NCBI GenBank assembly: GCA_027486345.1
Contig: JAIXPH010000008.1
Coordinates: 1-38,608 of the forward strand
Origin: Paracoccaceae bacterium
GTDB taxonomy: Bacteria; Pseudomonadota; Alphaproteobacteria; Rhodobacterales; Rhodobacteraceae
Length of the DNA: 38,608 nucleotides
Direction: 5' to 3'
Below are positions 1 to 7,814 of the stretch, one piece after another. Position 1 is the stretch's first letter; each line of letters starts with the position of its first letter. The notes below the pieces were generated by a model. The model saw only the letters and a list, made by a program, of their open reading frames with translations. It was not told the origin of the DNA and searched no databases. The translations under genes were made by a program, and so were the position numbers.

Positions 1-341
1 AGAACAAAAACCACAGAACCGCTAGTCTCCTAGCGCACTCTGTCCGCCTTGCATCCAGATTTTCCGAACGTCACAAACCGCTTCCGCGCCCGCTTCCGTC
101 CGTCACCGTCGCTGTTCCGCTTCGGTGAGGCGGTGTTTAGGCAAACCAACAAAAAGCCGCAAGAGGAAAAAGTGAGCTTCATTGCTTTTTTTTGACAAAG
201 CCAATTTCACACGCAAAATCTTGGGGTTGAGGGCAGATGGGACACTAGGGATGCTGCGGCGCGGCACAGATTTTCTGCTGCGCCGCATCGCCGTTTCCGC
301 TGTGCGGCAGTTATCCACAGACTCGGGGGGCACTCCCGGGC
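1..341. other. Gene-free left flank with hairpins and promoter-like sequence
   Basis: I see no convincing gene here. The stretch holds a small inverted repeat at 21-34 (GCTAG/CTAGC), an A/T-rich pair AAAAAGC (151-157) and GCTTTTT (184-190), and a strong GC hairpin at 255-287 with arms TGCGGCGC and GCGCCGCA and an inner CAGA/TCTG pair. It also holds a perfect DnaA-type 9-mer, TTATCCACA, at 311-319. A sigma-70-like pair on the plus strand, TTGACA at 192-197 and CAAAAT at 214-219 (16-base spacer), could start a transcript that runs through the GC hairpin and antisense to msrQ. The open frames covering this stretch lack ribosome sites and are shadows of msrQ or GC-rich noise. Confidence 0.4.
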
Positions 342-947
342 TCAGGCCAAGGCCGCGGCGCGGGGCCGGGCTTTCCAGACCCGCAAGGCCAGCAGAACAA
401 TGGCCGCCGACAGATATAGCAACGGCTCCACCAGCCAGACTTTCCCGATCATCACGTAATGCACCGCACCGGCCAGAATCGCCGCATAGGTCAGACGGTG
501 CAGACGCTGCCAGGCCTTTGGCCCCAGACGGCGGATCGACAGGTTGTTCGAGGTGACGGCCAAGGGGACCAGCATCAGGAAGCCCGCAAGCCCGATGATG
601 ATATACCAGCGCTTCACCAGATCGGACGCGATCTGGTCCAGCCGCAGCCCCATGTCGAGCACGGCCCAAGTGAGCAGATGCATCGTCACATAGAAGAATG
701 CCATCAGCCCGATGGCCCGGCGATAGCGGATCAGGTTCACCCCCGCCCAGCGCAACGGCGTGACACAGAGGCCCGCGACAAGGAATTGCAGTGACAGAAG
801 ACCGAGGCGCAGTTCGATCTCTTTCACCGGATCAACACCGAGCCCCCCATTCACCGTCAGCCACACGATCCAGAGGAACGGCATCACCCCCCCAAGATAC
901 ACCGCCCAAGGCGGCACCCGGCGCAACAACTGGTTCACCGCTTGCAT
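342..947 (-). CDS. msrQ: MsrQ, heme-binding membrane subunit of the MsrPQ methionine sulfoxide reductase
   Basis: This 201-residue protein is a multi-pass membrane protein of the ferric-reductase-like family. MsrQ passes electrons from the respiratory chain through b-type heme to periplasmic MsrP. Hydrophobic helices fill most of the length, and histidines suited to heme ligation lie in the helix with VTMHLLTW and in the segment LHRLTY...AVHYVMIGK. I chose the ATG at 947 over the longer frame to 1004 because it lies one base after the msrP stop (TGACATG), so the two genes are translationally linked. The longer frame only adds residues encoded inside msrP. The gene follows msrP in the usual order. 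Length and topology fit the family. Confidence 0.92.
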   Translation of the reverse strand: MQAVNQLLRRVPPWAVYLGGVMPFLWIVWLTVNGGLGVDPVKEIELRLGLLSLQFLVAGLCVTPLRWAGVNLIRYRRAIGLMAFFYVTMHLLTWAVLDMGLRLDQIASDLVKRWYIIIGLAGFLMLVPLAVTSNNLSIRRLGPKAWQRLHRLTYAAILAGAVHYVMIGKVWLVEPLLYLSAAIVLLALRVWKARPRAAALA

Positions 948-948
948 G

Positions 949-1878
949 TCAGAAATCCTTTGCCAGATCCTGACCGGCATAGAGGCTGGCCACCTGATCG
1001 GCATAGCCGTTGAACATCAGCGTGTCCTGCCGTCCGGCGAAAATGCCCGCGCCGATGCGCCGTTCACTGGCCTGGGACCAGCGCGGATGGTCCACTTGCG
1101 GGTTCACGTTGGAATAGAAGCCGTATTCGGACGGTTGCAGCATGTTCCACGTCGTCTGGGGCTGATCGGCGACCAGACTGATCTTGACGATGCTCTTGAT
1201 CGACTTGAACCCGTATTTCCACGGCACCACGAGGCGGATCGGTGCGCCGTTCTGCTTGGGCATCTCTTCACCATAAAGACCGGTGGCAAGAATGGTCAGC
1301 GGATGCATCGCCTCATCCAGACGCAGCCCCTCGCGGTAGGGCCAATCGAGGATGGGGCGGGTCTGGCCCGGCATCTCTTCGGGGCGGACAAGGGTTTCGA
1401 ACGCCACATAGCGTGCGCCCGATTGCACGCCCACACGGTTCAGCAGACCGGACAGCGAAAATCCGATCCATGGCACCACCATCGACCATGCCTCGACGCA
1501 GCGGAAGCGGTAGATGCGTTCCTCGATCGGTTGGCCCTTCACCACATCGGCAAGGTCATACGTGCCGGGGCGGTCCACCATGCCGCCGATCTCGATCGCC
1601 CAAGGGTCGGTCGTCAGCGCGGCGGCGTTGGCAGCGGGATCGCCCTTGTCGGTGCCGAATTCATAAAAGTTGTTGTAGGTGGTGATGTCTTCAAAGCTGT
1701 TGGGCGCCTCGTCCGTGGACAGCGGGCTTTTCGCCGCCTCGATCCGCGCGGCGGCAGGCCCGGCCAAGGCACCCGCTCCCAGCGCAAGGCCCCCCGCCCC
1801 GGCCAACAGGCCACGGCGGCTGAGCCAGAGCGATTTTGGCGTCACATCGGACCAGGTCAGGTCTGTCTTCCGGCGCAT
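949..1878 (-). CDS. msrP: MsrP, periplasmic molybdopterin-dependent methionine sulfoxide reductase
   Basis: This 309-residue catalytic subunit repairs oxidised methionine in periplasmic proteins using a molybdopterin cofactor. The N terminus carries a twin-arginine signal ([11 protein letters not shown], residues 20-30), followed by an Ala/Gly-rich hydrophobic stretch, so it is exported folded by Tat. The cysteine expected to bind molybdenum is Cys127 in RFRCVEAW. The C-terminal half has the family signature [14 protein letters not shown]. An AAGGAGAG ribosome site lies just upstream of the ATG at 1878. The gene is first in a two-gene operon with msrQ and diverges from the fasciclin gene across a 290-base control region. 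Confidence 0.95.
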   Translation of the reverse strand: MRRKTDLTWSDVTPKSLWLSRRGLLAGAGGLALGAGALAGPAAARIEAAKSPLSTDEAPNSFEDITTYNNFYEFGTDKGDPAANAAALTTDPWAIEIGGMVDRPGTYDLADVVKGQPIEERIYRFRCVEAWSMVVPWIGFSLSGLLNRVGVQSGARYVAFETLVRPEEMPGQTRPILDWPYREGLRLDEAMHPLTILATGLYGEEMPKQNGAPIRLVVPWKYGFKSIKSIVKISLVADQPQTTWNMLQPSEYGFYSNVNPQVDHPRWSQASERRIGAGIFAGRQDTLMFNGYADQVASLYAGQDLAKDF

Positions 1879-2168
1879 CTTGCACTCTCCTTGGTCAATC
1901 GGTGATATTCAGTCATGCGTGACGACCCTGCCACAAAAGGCAACGCACATCCGCTCACGTTAGCGATACGCCTGTGTGGCGCACAAAGTTTCAATCACGC
2001 CTGTTCACCCTTGGTCACGACCAGTTTGATTGAAATGCGCGGAGGCAAAGGCTTAGGCGGCGGGCCTGCTCCGGCAAGGCGGACACACGGATATGTCAGT
2101 GTGATCCAAGACCTTTGGTTGTGCTTATCCCTGATGCCAATACCGGCACAGACAAAGGAGTGACGCCT
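1879..2168. promoter_or_regulatory. Divergent control region of msrP and the fasciclin gene
   Basis: This gap must hold the promoters of both divergent genes. It contains two nested symmetries: arms TTTCAATCA (1989-1997) and TGATTGAAA (2027-2035) are perfect inverted repeats 29 bases apart, and between them sits TGGTC-AC-GACCA (2012-2023). These could be operator sites or a cruciform, and I cannot name the factor. Near the fasciclin gene there is an ECF-like promoter, listed separately. Confidence 0.4.
2102..2130 (+). promoter_or_regulatory. Candidate RpoE(ECF)-type promoter of the fasciclin gene
   Basis: The -35 element TGATCC (2102-2107) is followed after 17 bases by TTATCC (2125-2130), leaving about 38 bases to the start codon. 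TGATCC is the -35 sequence known for the singlet-oxygen sigma factor RpoE (with ChrR) of Rhodobacter sphaeroides. From memory, a fasciclin-domain gene is among its targets there. The -10 match is looser. An identical arrangement occurs at 26804-26832. Confidence 0.45.
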
Positions 2169-2654
2169 ATGTTGCGCAGAATGTTCATCGCCCTGACGGC
2201 ATCGACCCTGCTCGCCGCCCCGGCCTTTGCCGACGGCCACACCAAGGACATCGTTGATACGGCGGTCGGCGCGGGAAGTTTCACCACGCTGGTGGCTGCC
2301 GTTGAAGCCGCCGGTCTGGTGGAAACGCTGAAGGGTCCCGGCCCGTTCACCGTCTTTGCACCGACCGACGCCGCCTTTGCCGCCTTGCCCGCTGGCACGG
2401 TGGAAGATCTTCTCAAGCCAGAAAACAAGGACAAGCTGGTCGCGATCCTGACCTACCACGTCCTGCCCGGCAAAGTGATGTCGACCGACCTGTCCGAAGG
2501 TCTGAAGGCCGCCACTGTTCAGGGGGCAGAAGTGACCATCACGCTGGAAGGCGGGCCCAAGGTCAACGGCGCGGCGATTTCGACCGCCAACATCGAAGCG
2601 ACCAATGGCGTGATCCATGTGATCGACGCCGTGATCCTGCCGCCCGAGGGCTGA
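2169..2654 (+). CDS. Secreted fasciclin (FAS1) domain protein
   Basis: This 161-residue protein has a signal peptide ([20 protein letters not shown]) with cleavage expected before DGHTKD, then a single FAS1 domain. Typical FAS1 segments are visible: [34 protein letters not shown] and [10 protein letters not shown], ending with [17 protein letters not shown]. It is predicted to act in the periplasm or on the surface; FAS1 domains mediate adhesion or ligand binding, and the role of the bacterial single-domain form is poorly known. The ATG at 2169 is preferred over the upstream ATG at 2115 because it has AAAGGAG at 2154-2160 and begins the signal peptide. A strong hairpin follows the stop. The RpoE-like promoter and the divergent msrPQ suggest a link to oxidative stress. 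Confidence 0.93.
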   Translation: MLRRMFIALTASTLLAAPAFADGHTKDIVDTAVGAGSFTTLVAAVEAAGLVETLKGPGPFTVFAPTDAAFAALPAGTVEDLLKPENKDKLVAILTYHVLPGKVMSTDLSEGLKAATVQGAEVTITLEGGPKVNGAAISTANIEATNGVIHVIDAVILPPEG

Positions 2655-2667
2655 TCCGCCAAAACAA

Positions 2668-2695
2668 GAAAGGGCAGGCTTTCGCCTGCCCTTTC
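2668..2695 (+). terminator. Terminator hairpin after the fasciclin gene
   Basis: Arms of 12 bases (2668-2679, GAAAGGGCAGGC, and 2684-2695) are perfectly complementary around a TTTC loop, 14 bases after the stop. The 3' flank is CCCCTGTTC rather than a run of T, so it may act as an intrinsic terminator or as an RNA-stabilising end. Confidence 0.7.
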
Positions 2696-3016
2696 CCCCT
2701 GTTCGGGCGATCCGGGGCCGAAACCCCCGACCGGCGGCGCTACAAGGCCGGAACTCGTGTCACACGGGCTTTCGTCCCATACTTTTGTCTGCATCTACAA
2801 TACCTAAGACCGTGCGCAGTCAATTGTCCGTGGGATCAGGCTTCGGTGACGCCAATATGCAACAAATTTCGCCTATTTTTTAGGCAATGCCTAGGTTTTC
2901 ACCCCCGGCGCGCCGTATACGAACTGCCAAGATGCGAATGAACGTCGAATCGCCCGACAGGTTCCTTTCGATCCGCGAAAAACTTGCCACCCGCTCTGAG
3001 CGCCAGATGTGGTCGA
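2696..3016. other. Gene-free gap between the fasciclin gene and clpB
   Basis: I see no gene here. The short plus-strand frame from 2887 has no ribosome site. The notable content is a cluster of TGCCTA/TAGGCA half-sites at 2871-2893, listed separately. The local sequence around it is more AT-rich than the surroundings. Confidence 0.4.
2871..2893. promoter_or_regulatory. TAGGCA/TGCCTA palindrome cluster (copy 1)
   Basis: GCCTA-TTTTT-TAGGCA (2871-2886) is followed at once by A-TGCCTA, giving three alternating half-sites. The 16 bases 2871-2886 recur exactly at 20827-20842, in another long intergenic gap. Symmetry and exact recurrence point to a protein-binding site; the factor is unknown to me. 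Confidence 0.5.
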
Positions 3017-3034
3017 GGGCGGGTCACCCCGCCC
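3017..3034 (-). terminator. GC hairpin after clpB
   Basis: Arms GGGCGGG and CCCGCCC enclose a four-base loop, beginning 9 bases past the clpB stop on the minus strand. There is no T-run after it, so it is a weak terminator candidate or a 3'-end-protecting hairpin. Confidence 0.5.
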
Positions 3035-3043
3035 CCTTCGGCC

Positions 3044-5656
3044 TCAATGCACCACGACCTGAGCCGGACGCACCCGCCGAGAGGCGCTGACCCGGTCGCC
3101 GATGATCAACCCTTCGGCCCCGGCGCTGACATGGACGGTCGCGCCGTCGAGGACATCCCCCGCAAGGATCATCTCGGCCAGCGGATCTTGCAGATGGCGC
3201 TGGATCACCCGCTTCAGCGGGCGCGCACCAAAGACCGGATCATAGCCTTCCTCTGCCAGCCACGCCTTGGCGTCACGGTCAAGTTCCAGCGCGATCTTGC
3301 GCGCAACCAACCGCTTTTCCAGCCGCTTGAGCTGAATATCGACGATCCCGCCCATATCGGCCCGCGCCAGACGGTCAAAGATGATCGTCTCATCCAGACG
3401 GTTCAGGAACTCGGGGCGGAAATGGCCGCGCACCGCCTCCATCACCTCGGCCCGCGCCGCCGCCACATCCGCGCCTTCGGGCAGTTCCGACAGCGCTCGC
3501 GCGCCGAGGTTGCTGGTCAGCACGATCAGCGTCTGCTTGAAGTCCACAGTCCGGCCCTGACCATCGGTCAGAATGCCGTCATCCAGAACCTGCAACAGCA
3601 CGTTGAACACATCCGGGTGGGCCTTTTCCACCTCGTCGAACAGGATGACCTGATAAGGACGACGCCGCACCGCTTCGGTCAGCACACCGCCCTCATCATA
3701 GCCGACATAGCCCGGAGGCGCGCCGATCAGACGGGCGACAGCGTGCTTTTCCATGAATTCGGACATGTCGATGCGGACCATCGCGGATTCATCGTCGAAC
3801 AGGTATTCCGCCACCGCCTTGGTCAACTCGGTCTTGCCCACGCCCGTGGGGCCAAGGAACAGGAAAGACCCCAGCGGCCGGTTTTCATCATTCAGCCCCG
3901 CCCGCGCGCGGCGGACGGCATTTGCCACCGCCACGACGGCCTGACGCTGGCCGATGACCCGCTTGCCAAGCTCTTCCTCCATCTTCAGCAGCTTGTCCCG
4001 CTCGCCTTCCAGCATCTTGGTGGTGGGGATGCCGGTCCAGCGTTCCACCACTTCGGCGATCTGTTCGGGGCGCACGGCCTCGGACACCAAGGCATCGCCT
4101 TCGCGCGCCTCTGCCTCGGTCAACGCCTTTTCCAGACCGGGAATGCGGCCATATTGCAATTCCCCCGCGCGGGCGAAATCGCCGTCCCGTTTGGCCTGTT
4201 CCAACTCCGCCCGTGCGCGTTCCAGTTGCTCCTTCAGATCCCGCGCCTTTTCCAGCGAGTCACGTTCTGCCTGCCACTTGGCCGTCATCTCGGCCGAGCG
4301 TTGTTGCAGGTCTGCAAGTTCCCGTTCCAGCTTTTCCAGCCGGTCCTTCGACGCCGCGTCATCCTCTTTCTTCAGTGCCTCGGCCTCGATCTGGCCTTGC
4401 AGGATCTGGCGGTCCAGCGCGTCCAACTCCTCGGGCTTGGAATCCACCTCCATCCGCAGGCGGCTGGCGGCTTCGTCCATCAGGTCGATCGCCTTGTCGG
4501 GCAGGAACCGGTCGGTGATGTAGCGGTGCGACAGCGTCGCCGCCGCAACAAGGGCCGAGTCCGAAATCCGCACGCCGTGGTGCAGTTCGTACTTTTCCTT
4601 GATCCCGCGCAGGATGGAAATCGTATCCTCGACGGTGGGTTCAGACACCATCACCGGCTGGAACCGCCGGGCAAGAGCTGCGTCTTTTTCCACATACTTG
4701 CGGTATTCATCCAGCGTCGTGGCACCCACGCAGTGCAGATCGCCCCGCGCCAGCGCCGGTTTGATCAGGTTCGCGGCATCCATCGCGCCGTCGGACTTTC
4801 CGGCACCCACCAGCGTGTGCATCTCATCGATGAACAGGATGACGTCGCCATTGGCAGAGGTCACCTCGTTCAACACCGCTTTCAGACGTTCCTCGAAATC
4901 GCCGCGATACTTTGCCCCGGCGATCAGCGCGCCCATGTCCAGCGCCATCAGCTTCTTGTTACGCAGGGATTCCGGCACATCGCCGTTGACGATGCGCAGC
5001 GCGAGGCCCTCGGCAATCGCCGTTTTGCCGACGCCGGGTTCCCCGATCAGCACAGGATTGTTCTTCGTCCGGCGCGACAGCACCTGCATTGTGCGGCGGA
5101 TTTCTTCGTCCCGACCAATGATCGGGTCAATCTTTCCCTCGGCCGCGGCCTCGGTCAGGTCGCGGGCGTATTTCTTCAGCGCGTCATAGCCCTCTTCCGC
5201 CGAAGCGGTATCGGCGGTGCGCCCCTTGCGGATGTCGTTGATCGCGGCGTTCAGGTTCTGCGCCGTCACCGCGCCCGCATCCAGCGCCTGCTTGGCCGCG
5301 CCCGGCACCATGGCCAGCGCCATCAGGATGCGTTCGACGGGAACGAAACTGTCCCCGGCCTTTTTCGCCAGCTTTTCGGACTCGTCCAGCACCTTGACCA
5401 GACCGGGGTCCATGAAGGGTTGCGCGTCGCCCGTGACCTTGGGCAATTTGCCCAGCGCCAAGGCTACCGCCTGCGACACGCGGGCGGGTTCGCCCCCGGC
5501 GCGGCGGATCAGGTTCGCGGCCATCCCCTGATCGTAATCCATGATCGCCTTCAGCAGATGTTCGGGCGCCAGACGTTGGTGATTTTCCCGAACAGCGATG
5601 GTTTGCGCGGCCTGAAGGAAACCACGCGACCGTTCCGTGAACTTTTCCAGGTTCAT
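3044..5656 (-). CDS. clpB: ClpB, ATP-dependent protein disaggregase
   Basis: This 870-residue Hsp100 chaperone pulls polypeptides out of aggregates together with DnaK. Domains in order: an N-terminal Clp repeat domain (about residues 1-145), AAA domain 1 with Walker A GEPGVGKT near residue 205 and Walker [11 protein letters not shown], a long charged coiled-coil middle domain (roughly 390-530), AAA domain 2 with GPTGVGKT near 605 and [10 protein letters not shown], and a C-terminal small domain with [13 protein letters not shown]. The pore loops KYRGDFEER and GYVGYDEGG are present. Two ATGs lie close together (5662 and 5656); the second has AGGAGAG at proper spacing while the first touches it, so I chose 5656. 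A sigma-32-like promoter lies about 70 bases upstream. Confidence 0.97.
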   Translation of the reverse strand: MNLEKFTERSRGFLQAAQTIAVRENHQRLAPEHLLKAIMDYDQGMAANLIRRAGGEPARVSQAVALALGKLPKVTGDAQPFMDPGLVKVLDESEKLAKKAGDSFVPVERILMALAMVPGAAKQALDAGAVTAQNLNAAINDIRKGRTADTASAEEGYDALKKYARDLTEAAAEGKIDPIIGRDEEIRRTMQVLSRRTKNNPVLIGEPGVGKTAIAEGLALRIVNGDVPESLRNKKLMALDMGALIAGAKYRGDFEERLKAVLNEVTSANGDVILFIDEMHTLVGAGKSDGAMDAANLIKPALARGDLHCVGATTLDEYRKYVEKDAALARRFQPVMVSEPTVEDTISILRGIKEKYELHHGVRISDSALVAAATLSHRYITDRFLPDKAIDLMDEAASRLRMEVDSKPEELDALDRQILQGQIEAEALKKEDDAASKDRLEKLERELADLQQRSAEMTAKWQAERDSLEKARDLKEQLERARAELEQAKRDGDFARAGELQYGRIPGLEKALTEAEAREGDALVSEAVRPEQIAEVVERWTGIPTTKMLEGERDKLLKMEEELGKRVIGQRQAVVAVANAVRRARAGLNDENRPLGSFLFLGPTGVGKTELTKAVAEYLFDDESAMVRIDMSEFMEKHAVARLIGAPPGYVGYDEGGVLTEAVRRRPYQVILFDEVEKAHPDVFNVLLQVLDDGILTDGQGRTVDFKQTLIVLTSNLGARALSELPEGADVAAARAEVMEAVRGHFRPEFLNRLDETIIFDRLARADMGGIVDIQLKRLEKRLVARKIALELDRDAKAWLAEEGYDPVFGARPLKRVIQRHLQDPLAEMILAGDVLDGATVHVSAGAEGLIIGDRVSASRRVRPAQVVVH

Positions 5657-5727
5657 CGGCATCTCTCCTTTTCAAAGCACCGCTTTCGGACGCCCTGAAA
5701 AGGCACGTCCGCACGGCCTTGGGCAAA

Positions 5728-5757
5728 AGATGGGAGCAATCCAGCCCCCCTGCAAGA
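5728..5757 (-). promoter_or_regulatory. Candidate RpoH (sigma-32) heat-shock promoter of clpB
   Basis: On the minus strand CTTGCA is followed after 16 bases by CCCATCT. The heat-shock consensus is CTTGAA, then CCCCATNT after about 13-16 bases, so there is one mismatch in the first box and a full match in CCCATNT. The expected start would leave a leader of about 60-70 bases before clpB, a classic heat-shock gene. Confidence 0.5.
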
Positions 5758-5908
5758 CCCGGCCCCGGACCTGCGACCATTTTCCCGCCGGCTGACGCCC
5801 GCCGACTGACGAAGGTCTGCCACGCTCCATCCCGATGCACACTGCCCGAGGTCCTCCAAAACCGTCAGAATCACCCGTACAGGCCAAGAATAAGAACAGG
5901 CAGCCAAA

Positions 5909-6196
5909 ATGCTTTCGATTACATCCCGCATCCTGCGGGAGGTAAGCTTCGATCCGGCAGGAAACAGGTTTCTTGGCCGGGTCGAACTTTCCTTTCAGGA
6001 TGATGCGGACGACCCGCCGCATCTGGCGCGGCTCATGGTCAGCATCGCCTTGCCCCATCGGGCCCGCTATCCCCAGATCGAAGCCGCCCTTCTGGACGCG
6101 GCAGAGCGCGAGTTGCGGCTTCGTCTGGCCCGGCTGCATCCCGGCCCGTCCAACATCTTTGCCGAAAACGCACCGACAACCCGGTTGGCCGCCTGA
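5909..6196 (+). CDS. Small conserved-looking hypothetical protein
   Basis: I do not recognise this 95-residue protein. It is soluble, with no signal peptide or membrane segment, and rich in Arg, Leu and Ala. It begins LSITSRILREVSFDPAGN, has an amphipathic stretch near AALLDAAERELRLRLARL and ends NAPTTRLAA. The ATG at 5909 has no good ribosome site (only ACAGG further up), so translation is uncertain. It diverges from clpB across 250 bases. The reading frame shows the usual third-position GC preference, and the overlapping frames do not look better. It is probably a real small gene, but the call rests on coding look and gap-filling only. Confidence 0.55.
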   Translation: MLSITSRILREVSFDPAGNRFLGRVELSFQDDADDPPHLARLMVSIALPHRARYPQIEAALLDAAERELRLRLARLHPGPSNIFAENAPTTRLAA

Positions 6197-6273
6197 CAGC
6201 TTACCCCGACACGCCCGTTCCAAGCTGCCAGCAGGACGGTGCGCGCCCCTTTCCCCGACGGGGAGAGGGGCAA

Positions 6274-7101
6274 CTACACCTCATAGCGCATATAGGCAAA
6301 GGCCGATCCGTCCGGCGCCCAGCTTGGCACGTTGATCGTGCCCTGCCCGCCGATGAATTCGCGGATGCGGTGGCGGTTTCCCCCTTCGGGGTCACATAGC
6401 ACCAGCGCCACCGCCAGATCTTCGGGGTGGCCCAGCGTGCCCGGCGGATAGGCCAGATACACCAGATGCCGCCCATCGGGCGACGGATGCGGAAACCAGT
6501 TCACATGGTCATCGGCGAAGAGCTTGCGCTGATCCGACCCGTCAGCATTCATCACCCAGATCTGCGCATGGCCATCGCGGTCACAGTTCCAGTAGATCCG
6601 CGCGCCATCCGGGCTGTAATCCGGACCATCGGAATGGCCTTCGCCCATGGTCAGCCGCGTTTCCGTGCCGCCACCGAACGGGATCGTGTAGACGTCGATC
6701 ACCCGGCTGCCGCCCCGCGCCGCGACATAAGCCAGCCGCGCGCCATCGGGCGACCAGCCGTGCCACCACGACGGCGCATCAGGAAGGACCTGCACCGCGT
6801 CCCCGCCTGACACCGACATCACAAAAATCTCGGACCCACTGCCGCGATGCAAGGAGGCCACAACCCGCGCCCCGTCCGGCGAGATGCCGTGGTCATTGTT
6901 GCAGCGGCCTTCCACCCCAAGCGGCACAGGATGCAGCGCGGGCGCGTCCAACGGCACGCGGAACAGCGCACCCTCGCCATTGACCAGCAACCAGTCACCC
7001 GAGGGGTGCCAGTTCGGCGCCTCGATCCGACCCTGATGCCGCAGCACCTCGCGCGTCTGACCCGAGGCCAGATCGTAGATTTCAAGGATCGACGTCACCA
7101 T
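6274..7101 (-). CDS. Cytoplasmic TolB-like PD40 beta-propeller protein
   Basis: This 275-residue protein is made of six PD40/WD40-like beta-propeller repeats, each with the hallmark (S/H)PDG turn: NWHPSGDW, GISPDGARVV, GWSPDGARLAY, DYSPDGARIYW, HPSPDGRHLVY and SWAPDGSAFAY. Unlike TolB it has no signal peptide and no N-terminal TolB domain, so it should be cytoplasmic. The substrate or partner is unknown. The ATG at 7101 overlaps the cutC stop by 7 bases and has GAGG upstream, so it is translated with cutC and the ROK kinase. The operon suggests a role in handling a sugar or an internal signal, but that is inference. Confidence 0.88.
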   Translation of the reverse strand: MVTSILEIYDLASGQTREVLRHQGRIEAPNWHPSGDWLLVNGEGALFRVPLDAPALHPVPLGVEGRCNNDHGISPDGARVVASLHRGSGSEIFVMSVSGGDAVQVLPDAPSWWHGWSPDGARLAYVAARGGSRVIDVYTIPFGGGTETRLTMGEGHSDGPDYSPDGARIYWNCDRDGHAQIWVMNADGSDQRKLFADDHVNWFPHPSPDGRHLVYLAYPPGTLGHPEDLAVALVLCDPEGGNRHRIREFIGGQGTINVPSWAPDGSAFAYMRYEV

Positions 7102-7814
7102 GCCCGCACCTCTGCCACAAGTTCGCGGACAGCCTGTTCCGATGTCTCGCGGCGGTCAACCGGGCCAAAGCCCAGACGCACCACCGCGGGGTCTTCGGCG
7201 ACGGCCATGCCGCAACTGGCATGCACCGCCCGAGGGGACAGGCCGCGCAACTCGCCCACCGTCGCCGCCGTGATCCCCGATCCTGGCATCACGGTGATAC
7301 GCCCTGCCGCGCGGTCGATCAGACGGCCCAATTCGCCGATCCCCGCCACCGCCCGCGTCGCGCCGCCAGAGGTGAGGATGGTCCCGATCCCCAGATCAAT
7401 CGCCTGTTCCATCGCGGTCACCCGATCCTCGATCAGGTCGATGCAGCGGTGCAGCGTCACCGCCAGCCCCGCCGCATCCGTCATCAAGGCCCGCAGCGCG
7501 GGCAGGTCCAGACCGCCCTTGTCATCCAGCGCGCCGATGACGATGCCGTGCAGGCCCGCTTCACCCACCGCGACCACCTCATCGCGCATCGCGGTCAGGT
7601 CGGCGTGGCTCCAGTGAAAACCGCCCGCGCGGGGACGGATCATCGCATGGACCGGCACACCGCAATCCGCCGCCGCCGTCATCAGGCCGACCGACGGGGT
7701 CAGGCCGCCCAGTGCCAGCGCCGCGCAGAGTTCAATCCGGTCCGCCCCGCCGTGCACCGCCGCGGCGATGCCTTGCGGGCTGTCCACACAAATCTCGACC
7801 AGCGTGTCAGCCAA
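7095..7814 (-). CDS. cutC: CutC-family TIM-barrel protein
   Basis: This is a protein of about 239 residues of the CutC family, a TIM barrel first linked to copper homeostasis though its true reaction is unclear. Family segments are VEICVDSPQGIAAAVHGGADRIELCAALALGGLTPS near the start, then MIRPRAGGFHWS, and later ILTSGGA and VMPGSGI. The ATG-initiated frame goes back to 7844, inside the ROK gene, but the family N terminus matches much better with a TTG start at 7814. That TTG has GGGGGAGG six bases upstream and overlaps the ROK stop codon region by 8 bases. The tight overlap on both sides makes it the middle gene of a coupled three-gene operon. Confidence 0.88.
   Translation of the reverse strand: MADTLVEICVDSPQGIAAAVHGGADRIELCAALALGGLTPSVGLMTAAADCGVPVHAMIRPRAGGFHWSHADLTAMRDEVVAVGEAGLHGIVIGALDDKGGLDLPALRALMTDAAGLAVTLHRCIDLIEDRVTAMEQAIDLGIGTILTSGGATRAVAGIGELGRLIDRAAGRITVMPGSGITAATVGELRGLSPRAVHASCGMAVAEDPAVVRLGFGPVDRRETSEQAVRELVAEVRAW

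Noticed and set aside
2887-3090. 67-residue plus-strand frame between the fasciclin gene and clpB
   Set aside because: No ribosome site, overlaps the clpB terminator hairpin and 3' end, and the translation is basic low-complexity.
2984-5698. 904-residue open frame on the plus strand
   Set aside because: It is the antisense shadow of clpB; the His/Arg/Gln-rich translation is typical of frames opposite high-GC genes and no ribosome site precedes it.
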